Below the pieces are notes generated by a model that made no database searches, had not been told where the DNA came from, and saw only the letters and a list, made by a program, of their open reading frames with translations. From assembly GCA_002454195.1 (NCBI GenBank), contig DKIJ01000001.1, positions 1 to 49,547 on the forward strand: 49,547 bases of DNA, read 5' to 3'. This DNA comes from Flavobacterium sp. UBA6721 (GTDB lineage: Bacteria; Bacteroidota; Bacteroidia; Flavobacteriales; Flavobacteriaceae). The position numbers were made by a program, and so were the translations under genes. Shown piece by piece: positions 34,265 through 43,963 of this stretch; position 1 is the stretch's first letter, and each line of letters starts with the position of its first letter.

Positions 34265-35473
34265 TTAGACATTTTTAATATCTACAAAATCTTGCAAATA
34301 CGAAAACCTAGCTGTCAATTTACCATTTTCAGTGATTTTGGCTCTTTCTAGAATTCCATCTTTATCGCCATCAAAAAAAGCAGGGATTACTTTTTCGATG
34401 AACATTTGACCAAAACCTTCACTGGCATCTTTAGGTAATTCGCAAGGTAAATTATCGACTGCCATCACCACAATAGCAGCAGGATGAAAGATATCAACTT
34501 CTTTGTTTTCTGAAGGTAAATAACCATAAAAAGGTTCATCAATAGTAGAGGAACGCAAAGTACAGGCAACAGGACCGTTGATATCACAAGAGATATCGCC
34601 TACTACTTTTATTTTACAATCTTTAGCCTTTAACATCTCTTGCGTTAAAATCGCAGGAGATTCATTGGCATGAAAATGACCTGTAATTACTATATCCGAA
34701 ACTTTGGTAAATCGTTCAAAATTACTTTCGTAATCCTTAGGATTTTTAAAGAAATCGTTATTATCCAAAACTGCTCCGTCTTTTCTTTGATTGTAATCCA
34801 AAACATCGATTTGCGTATATACCGATTGTGTATAATTTTTAGTCAAGAAATTCTCAACCGTTACCGATTTCACCTTAATAGCATCCAAAATTTCTTTGAC
34901 ACCAGCGCCTACTTTTCCTTTTCCGGTCACCACAAATTTAATCGGTGGAAGTACCACTCGTTTTAAATAGCGAATTAAATCTTCCTTTCCTGAAAGTGTT
35001 TCGGCTTTAGGCAATTTGAATAACTCAAATTTAATTCCAAATGCACGAATACTATTATAAGTTCCTACCATTCCTGCATAACGCCCAAAACCAATTAAAC
35101 GGTTATTTTGAACATCTACAAGGGTTTCATGGTCATAAAAATCAATATTTTTAGCCAATAAAGCTTGAAGTAAACCTCTATTATAAGGCTGCTTTTTAAT
35201 AGTGTGTGAAAAAAAGAAATAAGTTTTATTTGGAATCAAATGCGCTACAGGAACTTCTTTTACTCCAATTAAAACGTCACAATCAGAAACATCATCACTA
35301 ACAACGATCCCTTCATTTTGATATTCCAAATCAGAGAAAACTCTAATTGGAGAACTTTCCACCTTTATACTTATTTCAGGATAAAGCGATTGTAGTTTTA
35401 TTAGCTCTTTAGGAGAAAAAACAACACGTCTGTCAGCAGGGATTTTTCTTTCTTGTAGTATTCCAAAATTCAT
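34265..35473 (-). CDS. Saccharopine dehydrogenase (NAD+, lysine-forming)-like enzyme
   Basis: A 402-residue NAD(P)-dependent oxidoreductase with the alanine dehydrogenase/transhydrogenase N-terminal fold (MNFGILQERKIPADRRVVFSP, then FFFSHTIKKQPYN). A Rossmann segment is seen at FVVTGKGKVGAGVKEIL, and DISCDINGPVACTLRSS and the fixed HPAAIVVMAVDNLPCELP segment follow. This combination matches LYS1-type saccharopine dehydrogenases found in Bacteroidota. Its true substrate in this organism is not certain, since lysine degradation partners are not in the window. It converges on fumC. Confidence 0.78.
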   Translation of the reverse strand: MNFGILQERKIPADRRVVFSPKELIKLQSLYPEISIKVESSPIRVFSDLEYQNEGIVVSDDVSDCDVLIGVKEVPVAHLIPNKTYFFFSHTIKKQPYNRGLLQALLAKNIDFYDHETLVDVQNNRLIGFGRYAGMVGTYNSIRAFGIKFELFKLPKAETLSGKEDLIRYLKRVVLPPIKFVVTGKGKVGAGVKEILDAIKVKSVTVENFLTKNYTQSVYTQIDVLDYNQRKDGAVLDNNDFFKNPKDYESNFERFTKVSDIVITGHFHANESPAILTQEMLKAKDCKIKVVGDISCDINGPVACTLRSSTIDEPFYGYLPSENKEVDIFHPAAIVVMAVDNLPCELPKDASEGFGQMFIEKVIPAFFDGDKDGILERAKITENGKLTARFSYLQDFVDIKNV

Positions 35474-35629
35474 AATGTAAGATTCCTTATATTTCTTGTG
35501 ATAAATCTATTTTATTCTTCAAAATTCATTAGAAGCTGAAAGCCAAAAACATAGAAAAAATGCTCCTCAAAACTTTCAAAAAAATCTGTTAACGTTAAAA
35601 AAAACAACGCCCAAAATTATTTGATTCTA

Positions 35630-35637
35630 TATATTTG
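35630..35637 (+). promoter_or_regulatory. Promoter -7 box for the serine hydrolase gene
   Basis: TATATTTG matches the Bacteroidota TAnnTTTG -7 element and lies 20 bp before the ATG. The surrounding TTTGCGA-N9-TCGCGAA is an imperfect inverted repeat. The start to ATG distance is short, giving a nearly leaderless transcript. Confidence 0.5.
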
Positions 35638-35657
35638 CGAATATAGTACTCGCGAAA

Positions 35658-36863
35658 ATGAATTTTATAAAAAAGACAAATATACTACAATTACTCCTCC
35701 TAATCTTAGTTTTGAGTTCTTGTAATCAAAAGAATAAAGAGGCTGCTGAAAACCAAAAACCAAAGGACACCATGCCTCACATGGAGCCTCCAACTAAAAA
35801 ACTCCCAAAATTATCCGCTCAATATATAAATACTAAAAAAAATGCAATTGAACGTTTTTACAATAAAAACTGGCCTAATAACAGCATGAATGGTAGTTTT
35901 TTAGTGGCTCAAAATGGCAAAATTATCTTTGAAAAATATGAAGGTATGGCTAATTTTAGAGACGAGAGGCCTATTACTGCTACGACCCCAATGCATTTAG
36001 CATCAGTTAGTAAAATTCTAACAGCGGCTGCCGTACTAAAATTAATTGATGCCAAAAGAATTGGTTTAGATCAAAAAGTAAATACCATAATTCGAAATTT
36101 TCCTTTTCCCGAAGTAACAGTAAAAATGCTACTAAATCATCGAAGTGGTATGCGCAATTACGCCTATTTTACAGACAAAAAAGATGGTGTTTGGGATCGA
36201 CATAATATTCTAAGCAACAAAGATATTGTTCACTTAATGGCCACCAAAGAAATTGGTTTAGAATCCAGAACAAATACTCGTTTTGCTTATTGCAACACCA
36301 ATTATGCCGTTTTGGCATTAATTATCGAAAAAGCGACAGGTCAAAGTTACCATAAAGCAATGGAACGTATGATTTTCAAACCTTTGGGTATGAACCACAC
36401 TTTTGTTTTTGATTATGAAAGAGATAAAGATTCAATTGTTCCTTCCTATAAAGGGAACAAAGTAGAAATAGGTAAAGACTATCTGGACGCTATATATGGA
36501 GATAAAAATATTTATTCGACACCTAGAGATTTACTAAAATTTGATTTGGCTCGAAATAATCCAAATTTTTTAAGTCCAAAATTATTAAAAATGGTCTATA
36601 CCCCTTTTAGCCAAGAACGTAAAGGGGAAAAAAATTATGGATTAGGAATCCGAATGATTAATTGGGAAACAGGACAAAATTTATATTTCCATAACGGTTG
36701 GTGGCATGGAAATACATCATCGTATATAACCTTGCTGAAAGAACATGTGACCATTATCGCTTTATCAAATAAATACACTACAAAGACCTATCAGGTTAAA
36801 AAATTAGCTCCCTTATTTGGAGACTATCCATTTAAATTAGGTAAAGATGATAATGAGGAATAA
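35658..36863 (+). CDS. Serine beta-lactamase-like hydrolase lipoprotein
   Basis: A 401-residue lipoprotein (lipobox LVLSSC, Cys22) of the class C beta-lactamase/penicillin-binding-protein-like family. The catalytic S116-x-x-K119 is in HLASVSKILTAAA, the second motif is Y211-C-N213 (RFAYCNTNYAVL), and the third-motif region is near HNGWWHG. Such proteins are peptidases or esterases at the cell surface; true beta-lactamase activity is not implied. It lies alone immediately upstream of ssrA. Confidence 0.85.
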   Translation: MNFIKKTNILQLLLLILVLSSCNQKNKEAAENQKPKDTMPHMEPPTKKLPKLSAQYINTKKNAIERFYNKNWPNNSMNGSFLVAQNGKIIFEKYEGMANFRDERPITATTPMHLASVSKILTAAAVLKLIDAKRIGLDQKVNTIIRNFPFPEVTVKMLLNHRSGMRNYAYFTDKKDGVWDRHNILSNKDIVHLMATKEIGLESRTNTRFAYCNTNYAVLALIIEKATGQSYHKAMERMIFKPLGMNHTFVFDYERDKDSIVPSYKGNKVEIGKDYLDAIYGDKNIYSTPRDLLKFDLARNNPNFLSPKLLKMVYTPFSQERKGEKNYGLGIRMINWETGQNLYFHNGWWHGNTSSYITLLKEHVTIIALSNKYTTKTYQVKKLAPLFGDYPFKLGKDDNEE

Positions 36864-36905
36864 TTTTTGCTACTAGGCTAATAGTAATATTAAACTATAA
36901 AATTG

Positions 36906-36913
36906 TATATTCG
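36906..36913 (+). promoter_or_regulatory. Probable ssrA promoter -7 box
   Basis: TATATTCG differs by one base from TAnnTTTG and lies 36 bp before the mature tmRNA 5' end, leaving a leader to be removed by RNase P. Confidence 0.45.
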
Positions 36914-36949
36914 CGCACTCAAATTGTGATTTGAATACTTTACACAACT

Positions 36950-37344
36950 GGGGTCGACTGGTTTTGACAGCAAGTCGAATTGAACAGTAAGCACGTCGAG
37001 CATTGAGACCTTGCTCGTAAATATAAGATCTCGAACTTTTAAACGGCGAAAATACTTACGCTTTAGCTGCATAATCCGAATTATAGTACGATTACGCCAC
37101 GTCCCTACAAGGTAGGGAAGCTGGATTCTCCTTGAAAGCCTTGGTTTATGGCGGTCAGTACAGGGGAACCGTAAAAATAGACCTAGATTTCTGTTAGCTT
37201 CGGGCAGATTTCGAAAATTAAGAAGCTAAGTAGTATGTGGCTGTTTCTGGCCTAGCATCCTATCGAAAATTCAATCAGGAAATAAGCGTGTAGAAAGCTC
37301 TTTAGTTGCTTGTTTGGACCCGGGTTCGATTCCCGGCGACTCCA
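36950..37344 (+). ncRNA. ssrA: tmRNA (ssrA)
   Basis: The 5' end GGGGTCGACTGGTTTTGACA and the 3' end GGTTCGATTCCCGGCGACTCCA are the diagnostic tRNA-like ends. The acceptor stem is GGGGTCG with CGACTCC (one G-T pair), followed by the discriminator A; CCA is not encoded. The T-arm is CCGGGTTCGATTCCCGG. The tag reading frame at 37045-37074 encodes GENTYALAA and a stop, the Bacteroidota-type degradation tag. It rescues ribosomes stalled on broken mRNAs. The 3' end of ssrA is a common integration site, and an integrase remnant follows directly. Confidence 0.97.
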
Positions 37345-37367
37345 CTAAAACAAATTCAAATTGATTC

Positions 37368-37401
37368 AAAAGCCTGTAAATCGTATGATTTACAGGCTTT
37401 T
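37368..37401 (+). terminator. ssrA terminator
   Basis: A perfect 15-bp stem (37368-37382 with 37387-37401) around GTAT, followed by TTGTTTTTG. Confidence 0.9.
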
Positions 37402-37452
37402 TTGTTTTTGGTACTATTCAAATTATCTATTAAATCTCAAATCATTGGTGGT

Positions 37453-37497
37453 AAAATCGGTTACCCCAAAAAAAGCAAAATTAGGGTAACCGATTTT
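37453..37497. repeat. 14-bp inverted repeat between ssrA and the integrase remnant
   Basis: AAAATCGGTTACCC (37453-37466) and GGGTAACCGATTTT (37484-37497) are perfect inverted copies with 17 bp between. It is too far from ssrA to be its terminator and lies where a recombinase arm-site or element end would be expected. It could also be a hairpin in the integrase leader. Confidence 0.6.
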
Positions 37498-37593
37498 CTT
37501 CTGAAGCCAGTGATAGCAAGCAGTTCAAAAGATGAACATCTTGACAACTAAGGGGTAAATAATTAATTTGAATAACTATAAAGTCACCACAAA

Positions 37594-38077
37594 ATGAAAC
37601 ACATAATGTCAATACTTTTCTACGTGAAAAGTTCAAAAGCTTCAAAAAATGGCTTACTTCCCATTTATCAAAGAATAACAATTAACGGCACTCGTATTGA
37701 ATTAAGTACATCAAAGTTTGTAGAAAAATCAAAATGGAATGTTACAGCAGGCAAAATTAAAGGGAATTCAGAAGAAGCCAGACTATTAAATAGTTACCTT
37801 GATATTTTAAAAAACAAAGCCTATGAAACAGAAAAATGGATGGTAAACAACAACCAGGAAATTAATGCTCAAACTTTCAAGAATAAATTTTTAGGTATTG
37901 AAGAAAAACAACGTAAACTGATTTTAATTTTTGAAGACCATAACAAACGAATGAAAGACTTAATTAGAAAAAGAATTCTCGATTAACACTTATAAGAAAT
38001 ATGAAACTGCACTATGTCATACAAGAGAATTTCTAAAGTATCAATATTCCGTTAATGAAAAAAACATAATCTTGTAA
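37594..38077 (+). pseudogene. Tyrosine integrase remnant next to ssrA, frameshifted and truncated
   Basis: The first frame (37594-37986, 130 residues) has the Arm-DNA-binding domain of Bacteroidota tyrosine recombinases: ILFYVKSSKASKNGLLPIYQRITINGTR (in part), SKFVEKSKWN, and NSYLDILKNKAYETE. It stops at 37984, but the next frame (from 37985) continues the core SAM-like domain as NTYKKYETALCHTREFLKYQ before a stop at 38075. A one-base loss explains the break. The catalytic domain with the R-H-R-Y residues is missing altogether. It is a decayed insertion at the 3' end of ssrA and cannot be active. Confidence 0.82.
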
Positions 38078-38118
38078 TTTAATCAACAGAAAATAACTCT
38101 TTAAATACTACTTACAAA

Positions 38119-38147
38119 AAACTCGCAAACAAATTGTTTACGAGTTT
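38119..38147 (-). terminator. Terminator of topB
   Basis: AAACTCGCAAAC (38119-38130) pairs with GTTTACGAGTTT (38136-38147) with one mismatch. On the minus strand it is followed by a T-run (TTTTTTG). It lies just beyond the topB stop. Confidence 0.75.
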
Positions 38148-38170
38148 AAATAATTGAATAAAAGAAATAT

Positions 38171-40462
38171 CTAAAACCCCTCTTTCAAAATAGCATAAAC
38201 CAATTCTTTAGTAGGTTTTTGGTCTTTTAATTTTTCTCTAACCGTATCAAAAGAGACCCTAAAATCACATCCCAATCGAAATGAACTACAGCCATAAGCA
38301 GTTTTCCCTTTCATGATAGTTCCTTGTTGACATTTAGGACAAAACAAAGCATCAGAAGGTTCTTTTTGAACGGTTTTCTTTGGTTCTAAAACCAATTTAA
38401 AATCATCATCAAAACGAAGTAAACCTTCTACATTTCTGGATTTTGTTTTAAAATCTTTTAGATTTACGGTTGAACCTTTTTGGAGCAAACGCAAATATTG
38501 ATTTTCGGATATTTTTTTCTCTGCAAAAACAAAAGGCAATACAAAATCACAACCAGACTTGTGGTTTCTACATCCAAAAGCCGATTTTCCTTTTATTAAA
38601 GTGGTCGTTTTACATTTAGGACAAACCTCAGCAGCAATTCCCGCTGACTGCTTTTTCTCGACTGCAGCCTCCTGTTTTTGAATACTTGCTGTATGCGAAA
38701 TATTAGCATGAGTAGTTTCCTTTCGTACTTCATAAACCAAAGCATCTACCATGCTTTTCATATTATTGATAAAAGCTGAAGCGGTAAAAGTACCTTTTTC
38801 AATATCCTTTAATTGTTTTTCCCAAACTCCAGTTAATTCAGCCGATTTTAGTAAGTCATTCTGGATCGTTTCAATCAGTTGAATCCCTGTTGGCGTAGGC
38901 AAAACCTGTTTTTTATTCCTAACAATGTATTGCCGTTTAAAAAGCGTTTCAATAATATTCGCTCTGGTTGATGGACGTCCAATACCATTTTCTTTCATTA
39001 ACTCGCGTAAATCCTCATCATCCACCTGCTTACCAGCTGTTTCCATGGCACGTAATAAAGTAGCTTCTGTAAACTGATTAGGTGCTTTTGTCTCTTTTTC
39101 TAAGAATGATGGTTGGTGCGGTCCTTTTTCGCCGTTTACAAAATCAGGCAACAAATCTGGTTCTTTTTCTTTAGCGTTTGGATCTTCAAAAACTACTCGC
39201 CATCCTTTTTCCAGAATTACTTTCCCGGTAGTTTTAAAAACAACATCGGCGGCTTTACCAAGCACAGTCGTATTGGCAACCAAACAATCATCATAAAAAA
39301 CAGCAATAAAACGTTTTACAATAATATCATAAACTTGTTGTTGATTATAAGGCAAATTGATTTCGATACCTGTTGGAATAATGGCGTGGTGATCGGTGAC
39401 TTTTTTGTCATTAAAAACCTTGGTCGATTTTTTGATTTTCTTTGCCAAAACTGGCGCAATCAACGCCGAATAATTATTCAATTTTTGAAGAATACCTGGA
39501 ACTTTTGGGTAAATATCACTAGGTAAAAAAGTGGTATCTACTCTGGGATAAGTAATTACTTTTTGCTCATATAAAGTCTGAGCTATTTTAAGGGTTTCCT
39601 CTGCCGAAAATCCAAATTTCGTATTGCAATAGACCTGCAAACCTGTCAAATCGAATAATTTAGGAGCAAATTCATTCCCTTTCTTTTTTTCAATCGAAAT
39701 GATTTCAAATTCACTTTCCTTGACTTTATTGGCTAATTCTTCTCCTTCTTCTTTATTAACAAAACGTCCTTCTTCGTAACTAAAAAGCGTGTCTCTATAA
39801 TGCGTTTGCAACTCCCAATAAGGCTGAGGAACAAAATTATGAATGTCTTTGAAACGCTCTACAACCATCGCCAAAGTTGGTGTTTGCACCCTCCCGATTG
39901 ACAATACCTGCTTGTAACCGCCATGTTTTACCGTATACAATCGAGTGGCATTCATTCCTAAAAGCCAGTCACCAATAGCTCTCGAAAAACCAGCATAATA
40001 TAAATTATCGTAATTGGATGCAGGCTTTAAATTTTCAAAACCTTCTTTTATGGCTTCAGTAGTTAAAGACGAAATCCATAAACGCTTGACTTCGCCTTTA
40101 TAATTAGCTTCATTCATTACCCAGCGCTGAATAAGCTCTCCCTCCTGCCCGGCATCCCCGCAGTTGATAACCAATTCCGCTTGATCAAATAAACTTTTAA
40201 TGATATTAAATTGCTTCTGAATACCTGAATTTTGAACCACCTTAGTTTCGAATTTTTCAGGAAGCATTGGTAAATTATTTAAATCCCAACTTTTCCAATA
40301 CGGTCGGTAATCATTGGGTTCTTTTAAGGTACACAAATGTCCAAAAGTATAGGTTACAACATAACCATTGCCTTCAAAATAACCATCACGTTTGGTATTG
40401 GCTCCTAATACAGAAGCGATTTCTCTTGCTACACTTGGCTTTTCGGCAATACAAACCTTCAT
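38171..40462 (-). CDS. topB: DNA topoisomerase III (type IA)
   Basis: A 763-residue type IA topoisomerase. The TOPRIM acids are in CGDAGQEGELIQRW (103-109 DAGQEGE), and the catalytic tyrosine is Tyr305 in VITYPRVDTTFLPSD. The ENGIGRPSTRANIIETL motif is present. The C-terminus has two copies of a zinc-ribbon-like unit, CPKCKTTTLIKGKSAFGC and CPKCQQGTIMKGKTAYGC, each followed by GCDF. It decatenates and relaxes negatively supercoiled DNA. TopB genes occur both in chromosomes and in mobile elements; its place next to an integrase remnant is suggestive but not proof of transfer. Confidence 0.93.
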   Translation of the reverse strand: MKVCIAEKPSVAREIASVLGANTKRDGYFEGNGYVVTYTFGHLCTLKEPNDYRPYWKSWDLNNLPMLPEKFETKVVQNSGIQKQFNIIKSLFDQAELVINCGDAGQEGELIQRWVMNEANYKGEVKRLWISSLTTEAIKEGFENLKPASNYDNLYYAGFSRAIGDWLLGMNATRLYTVKHGGYKQVLSIGRVQTPTLAMVVERFKDIHNFVPQPYWELQTHYRDTLFSYEEGRFVNKEEGEELANKVKESEFEIISIEKKKGNEFAPKLFDLTGLQVYCNTKFGFSAEETLKIAQTLYEQKVITYPRVDTTFLPSDIYPKVPGILQKLNNYSALIAPVLAKKIKKSTKVFNDKKVTDHHAIIPTGIEINLPYNQQQVYDIIVKRFIAVFYDDCLVANTTVLGKAADVVFKTTGKVILEKGWRVVFEDPNAKEKEPDLLPDFVNGEKGPHQPSFLEKETKAPNQFTEATLLRAMETAGKQVDDEDLRELMKENGIGRPSTRANIIETLFKRQYIVRNKKQVLPTPTGIQLIETIQNDLLKSAELTGVWEKQLKDIEKGTFTASAFINNMKSMVDALVYEVRKETTHANISHTASIQKQEAAVEKKQSAGIAAEVCPKCKTTTLIKGKSAFGCRNHKSGCDFVLPFVFAEKKISENQYLRLLQKGSTVNLKDFKTKSRNVEGLLRFDDDFKLVLEPKKTVQKEPSDALFCPKCQQGTIMKGKTAYGCSSFRLGCDFRVSFDTVREKLKDQKPTKELVYAILKEGF

Positions 40463-40566
40463 TTATCCTTATAATTTGAGGGTGCAAATTAGGCATTTTG
40501 AAATGGACACTAAAACAAATTTACCAAGAGTTATAAACGAAATGCAAATCAAATAACTGCTAAAAG

Positions 40567-41037
40567 CTAATCAACAGCTTCACAAGTAGGAAAATGGATT
40601 ATGGGGAAATTACAAGAGTTGGCTATAAAACAAAGTTCAGCCGCTTTAGCGTGTAACTGCTTGGCTAATGCTGTTTTATCTTTTTGTACTATCACCACTT
40701 TTGGATACAAACGAATTTCAACAATTCGTCCAGAACCATCATGTGCTACTTCTAAATCGGCTTCGGCATTATCCTGATAAGAAACAACATCAATTTCGCT
40801 TTGGGAACAAACATACAAATAAGACATCATGTGACAGGAAACTACGGCACTCAGCAATAAATCTTCTGGATTATACAATGCAGGATCACCTTTAAATGCT
40901 TTAGCAGCTGATACGTTTAAAACAGGTTTTCCTTCAATAGCTAATTGGTGCGTTTTACTGTATCTTCTCTTAATAGCTGTTTTTTCAGTTGTAGAACACC
41001 AATTTAATTTTGCCTTAAATAAATGTTTAAATGCCAT
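40567..41037 (-). CDS. OsmC-family peroxiredoxin-like protein
   Basis: A 156-residue OsmC/Ohr-type protein. The redox cysteines are Cys68 (LLSAVVSCHMMSYLYV) and Cys142 (IANSCNFPI), with the family context NPEDLLLSAVVSCHM. It reduces organic hydroperoxides in the cytoplasm. It starts 21 bp from the end of hsdR on the same strand, but it is most likely an ordinary stress gene that forms the boundary of the hsd operon. Confidence 0.87.
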   Translation of the reverse strand: MAFKHLFKAKLNWCSTTEKTAIKRRYSKTHQLAIEGKPVLNVSAAKAFKGDPALYNPEDLLLSAVVSCHMMSYLYVCSQSEIDVVSYQDNAEADLEVAHDGSGRIVEIRLYPKVVIVQKDKTALAKQLHAKAAELCFIANSCNFPIIHFPTCEAVD

Positions 41038-41058
41038 GTTATTTTAAATTATTAAATT

Positions 41059-43896
41059 TTAATCATTAAAAAAGGTATCAATAAAATTTAGAAACTTACT
41101 CAAAATAGTGTCCCCTACTTTTGCTCTTTGTAAAATAGAGGGTTGATTTTCCATTACTTCGACTACTTCCTGTTTGGTTGGGATGCGTTGGGTAAATAAG
41201 TAATCTTCGGTTAGTTTTTGAAGTTTTTCTGCGTTTAATTTTTCATCGGTTACGAATTGATTGAAAGCTTTTTGTTGCTCTTCTATCATAAAGGCTGCGT
41301 AACCCTCTTCTACTGATGTGTCGTCTAATAGCGGTAAATTTTCTTCGATAAATCGTGCTATTAATTCTCGTTTGCTACGCAATTTAGCATCACCAGCAAC
41401 TAAGTCTAATATTTCTTTTTGTCTACGTTCTTTTTCCTCTGGGGTTGTTGCCTTTAATTTAGCTAATAATCCTAGTATATAGGTTACCGTAATATCATCA
41501 CGATGAATTAATTCTAATTCAAAATCGACTTCGTTTAATATGGATGTCTTTTCTTTTTTCCCTCTATCGGATAAGTCTAAATATTTTGATTTATAATTAT
41601 CAAATTCCTGCTCTCCTATCTCAATATCCTCAAAAGTAAAATCGACAAATGAAGCAATAATGTTTTTCAAGCGAATGATTTCCCTAAATGCTTTTACAAA
41701 TTCCAGTTCTTCCTCCTCTGACTTCAAATCATCGACTGATTCAAAAGTGGGTGTAATTTCAATTAACTTATCATAAGCTTCATTGATTTCTTTTACATAA
41801 GCATCATAAGGTTTTAGGATAATAACTTCTTTTGCTTTTTTATCTGAAAACAAAGCAATGGCATCATCAGTTGCTTTCTTTAAATTTCTAAAAACGACTA
41901 TATTCCCCTGTGATTTTTTATCTCCCAAAATTCTATTTGTTCTGGAATAGGCTTGAATTAAACCGTGGTATTTTAAATTTTTATCTACAAATAAGGTATT
42001 TAATGACTTACTATCAAATCCGGTTAAAAACATATTTACCACAAACAATAAATCGACTTGTTTGTTACGAACTCTTAGCGCAATGTCTTTGTAATAATTA
42101 TAAAAAGATTGGCTGTCTTTAGTTGTCCAATTGGTTTTAAAAGTAAGATTGTACTCCTCAATATAACTTTCGAGTTTATCCCGTTTATGAAAAGCATTAT
42201 AGGTTTCTTCTTTTTCGGCTACTTCGTTAAAATCCTTTTCGTCATAATCCTCCGTATCGGTAATCATATCATCATTCGCACCAAAACTAAAAATTGTTGC
42301 CGTCTTTAAATCGTGTTTGCCCTCTTGTTTTAATTTCAGGAACAAATCGTAGTATTTAATCAACATATCCACGCTACTTACACAAAACATGGCGGTAAAA
42401 GTTTTGTTTTGCGTTTTAATGGGATGTTGTTGAATAATGTAATTGGTAATTTTCTCGACACGGTCTTTACTTTCTAATAATTCCTGTGTATCGATAGCTT
42501 CAACCTCAATGTCTATTTCGTTTTGCGAATTCTCTTTTTCTTTGTACTTCCCTACATATTCTACAGAGAAACGCAATACATTTTCATCCTTAATCGCATC
42601 GGTAATGACATAGCTGTGTAATTGTTCGCCAAACAAACTTTTAGTGGTTTGATTTTGCTTGTTTTTAGATAAAGCATTTTCAGCAAAAATGGGTGTACCG
42701 GTAAACCCAAACATTTGATAGTTTTCGAAATATTGGGTTATCTTTTTATGTGTGTCACCAAATTGAGAACGGTGGCATTCATCGAAAATAAAGACAATCT
42801 TTTTGTGTTTTAGATCATCCATTGTTTTCAAATGATGTTCTCTCGTTATGGCATTGTATAACTTTTGAATGGTAGTTACAATTAACTTACTGTTATGGTC
42901 TTTGAATTGACGAACTAAATTAGCCGTGTTATTCGTTGGATCAATACAATCGGGTTTAAAGGCATTAAATTCTTTAGCAGTTTGATAATCCAAATCCTGT
43001 CTGTCCACACAAAAAACCACTTTATCCACCTTGGGTAATTGCGATAATATCTGACTGGCTTTGAACGAGGTCAAGGTTTTCCCCGAACCTGTAGTGTGCC
43101 AAATATAACCGTTATGATTGCTGTTTTTAACCTTGTCAATAATACGTTCTACAGCATTAAATTGATACGGACGCAAAACCATTAGCATTTTATCGGAATC
43201 ATGCAAAACGATGTACTTGGTTATCATTTTAGACAAATGACATTTCTCTAAAAAAGTATTGGCAAAATCTTCCAGTTTGGAAATACGCTTGTTGTTTTCG
43301 TCTGTCCAATAAAAAGTTTGTTTGAAGTCCGGTTTTTTATTGCCAAAATTGCTGAAATACTTGGTATTTACTCCGTTACTAATCACAAACAATTGCACAA
43401 AATTAAACAAGCCTGTATTAGCCGAAAAAGAGTGTTTTTGATAACGATTGATTTGGTTATAGGCTTCTTTCAATTCGATGCCTGTTTTCTTTAATTCAAT
43501 TTGAACTAAAGGCAAACCGTTAATTAAAATCGTAACATCGTAGCGGTTTTTATACGTCCCTTCTACAGTAATCTGATTGGTTACCTGATATTGGTTCTGA
43601 CACCAAAAATCCATATTAAGAAACTCCACATAAACCAATTCGTTCTTATCGTTTTTAAAAGCAAACTTATCACGCAGCAATAAAGCTTTTTCAAAAACAT
43701 TATTGGATTTGGTAAGGTGGTTTAGAATTTGCTTGAAATCAGAATCCGAAAACACTTTTTTGTTGTGCTTTTCTAATTGCTTTTTCAAATTAACCAATAA
43801 ATCATCTTCATCTTTAATAATTACTTTATCGTAACCATTTGAAGCCAATTGATTGATTAAATTTTGTTCAAGTATTAATTCGGATTGTGATGTCAT
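41059..43896 (-). CDS. hsdR: Type I restriction enzyme R subunit HsdR
   Basis: A 945-residue HsdR. The N-terminal nuclease site is Asp120 with E134-x-K136 (YDVTILINGLPLVQIELKK, a PD-(D/E)xK arrangement). The superfamily 2 motor has Walker A WHTTGSGKT (about 267-274), DECHRSQ (372-378), and later FTGTP and VDLLFVVNMFLTGFD. It translocates and cleaves unmethylated DNA in complex with HsdM and HsdS. It is separated from hsdS by a three-gene cassette that is not part of standard type I systems. No disruption is seen. Confidence 0.93.
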   Translation of the reverse strand: MTSQSELILEQNLINQLASNGYDKVIIKDEDDLLVNLKKQLEKHNKKVFSDSDFKQILNHLTKSNNVFEKALLLRDKFAFKNDKNELVYVEFLNMDFWCQNQYQVTNQITVEGTYKNRYDVTILINGLPLVQIELKKTGIELKEAYNQINRYQKHSFSANTGLFNFVQLFVISNGVNTKYFSNFGNKKPDFKQTFYWTDENNKRISKLEDFANTFLEKCHLSKMITKYIVLHDSDKMLMVLRPYQFNAVERIIDKVKNSNHNGYIWHTTGSGKTLTSFKASQILSQLPKVDKVVFCVDRQDLDYQTAKEFNAFKPDCIDPTNNTANLVRQFKDHNSKLIVTTIQKLYNAITREHHLKTMDDLKHKKIVFIFDECHRSQFGDTHKKITQYFENYQMFGFTGTPIFAENALSKNKQNQTTKSLFGEQLHSYVITDAIKDENVLRFSVEYVGKYKEKENSQNEIDIEVEAIDTQELLESKDRVEKITNYIIQQHPIKTQNKTFTAMFCVSSVDMLIKYYDLFLKLKQEGKHDLKTATIFSFGANDDMITDTEDYDEKDFNEVAEKEETYNAFHKRDKLESYIEEYNLTFKTNWTTKDSQSFYNYYKDIALRVRNKQVDLLFVVNMFLTGFDSKSLNTLFVDKNLKYHGLIQAYSRTNRILGDKKSQGNIVVFRNLKKATDDAIALFSDKKAKEVIILKPYDAYVKEINEAYDKLIEITPTFESVDDLKSEEEELEFVKAFREIIRLKNIIASFVDFTFEDIEIGEQEFDNYKSKYLDLSDRGKKEKTSILNEVDFELELIHRDDITVTYILGLLAKLKATTPEEKERRQKEILDLVAGDAKLRSKRELIARFIEENLPLLDDTSVEEGYAAFMIEEQQKAFNQFVTDEKLNAEKLQKLTEDYLFTQRIPTKQEVVEVMENQPSILQRAKVGDTILSKFLNFIDTFFND

Positions 43897-43963
43897 ATTT
43901 ATTATAAAAAAAACCTTGCCAAAATTGACAAGGTAAATATATTGTTCTTTTTGTTTTTATCAA

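Noticed and set aside
37306..37551. 81-residue frame starting in the 3' end of ssrA
   Set aside because: WTRVRFPAT is the usual spurious translation of a tRNA T-arm, and the rest crosses the terminator and inverted repeat.
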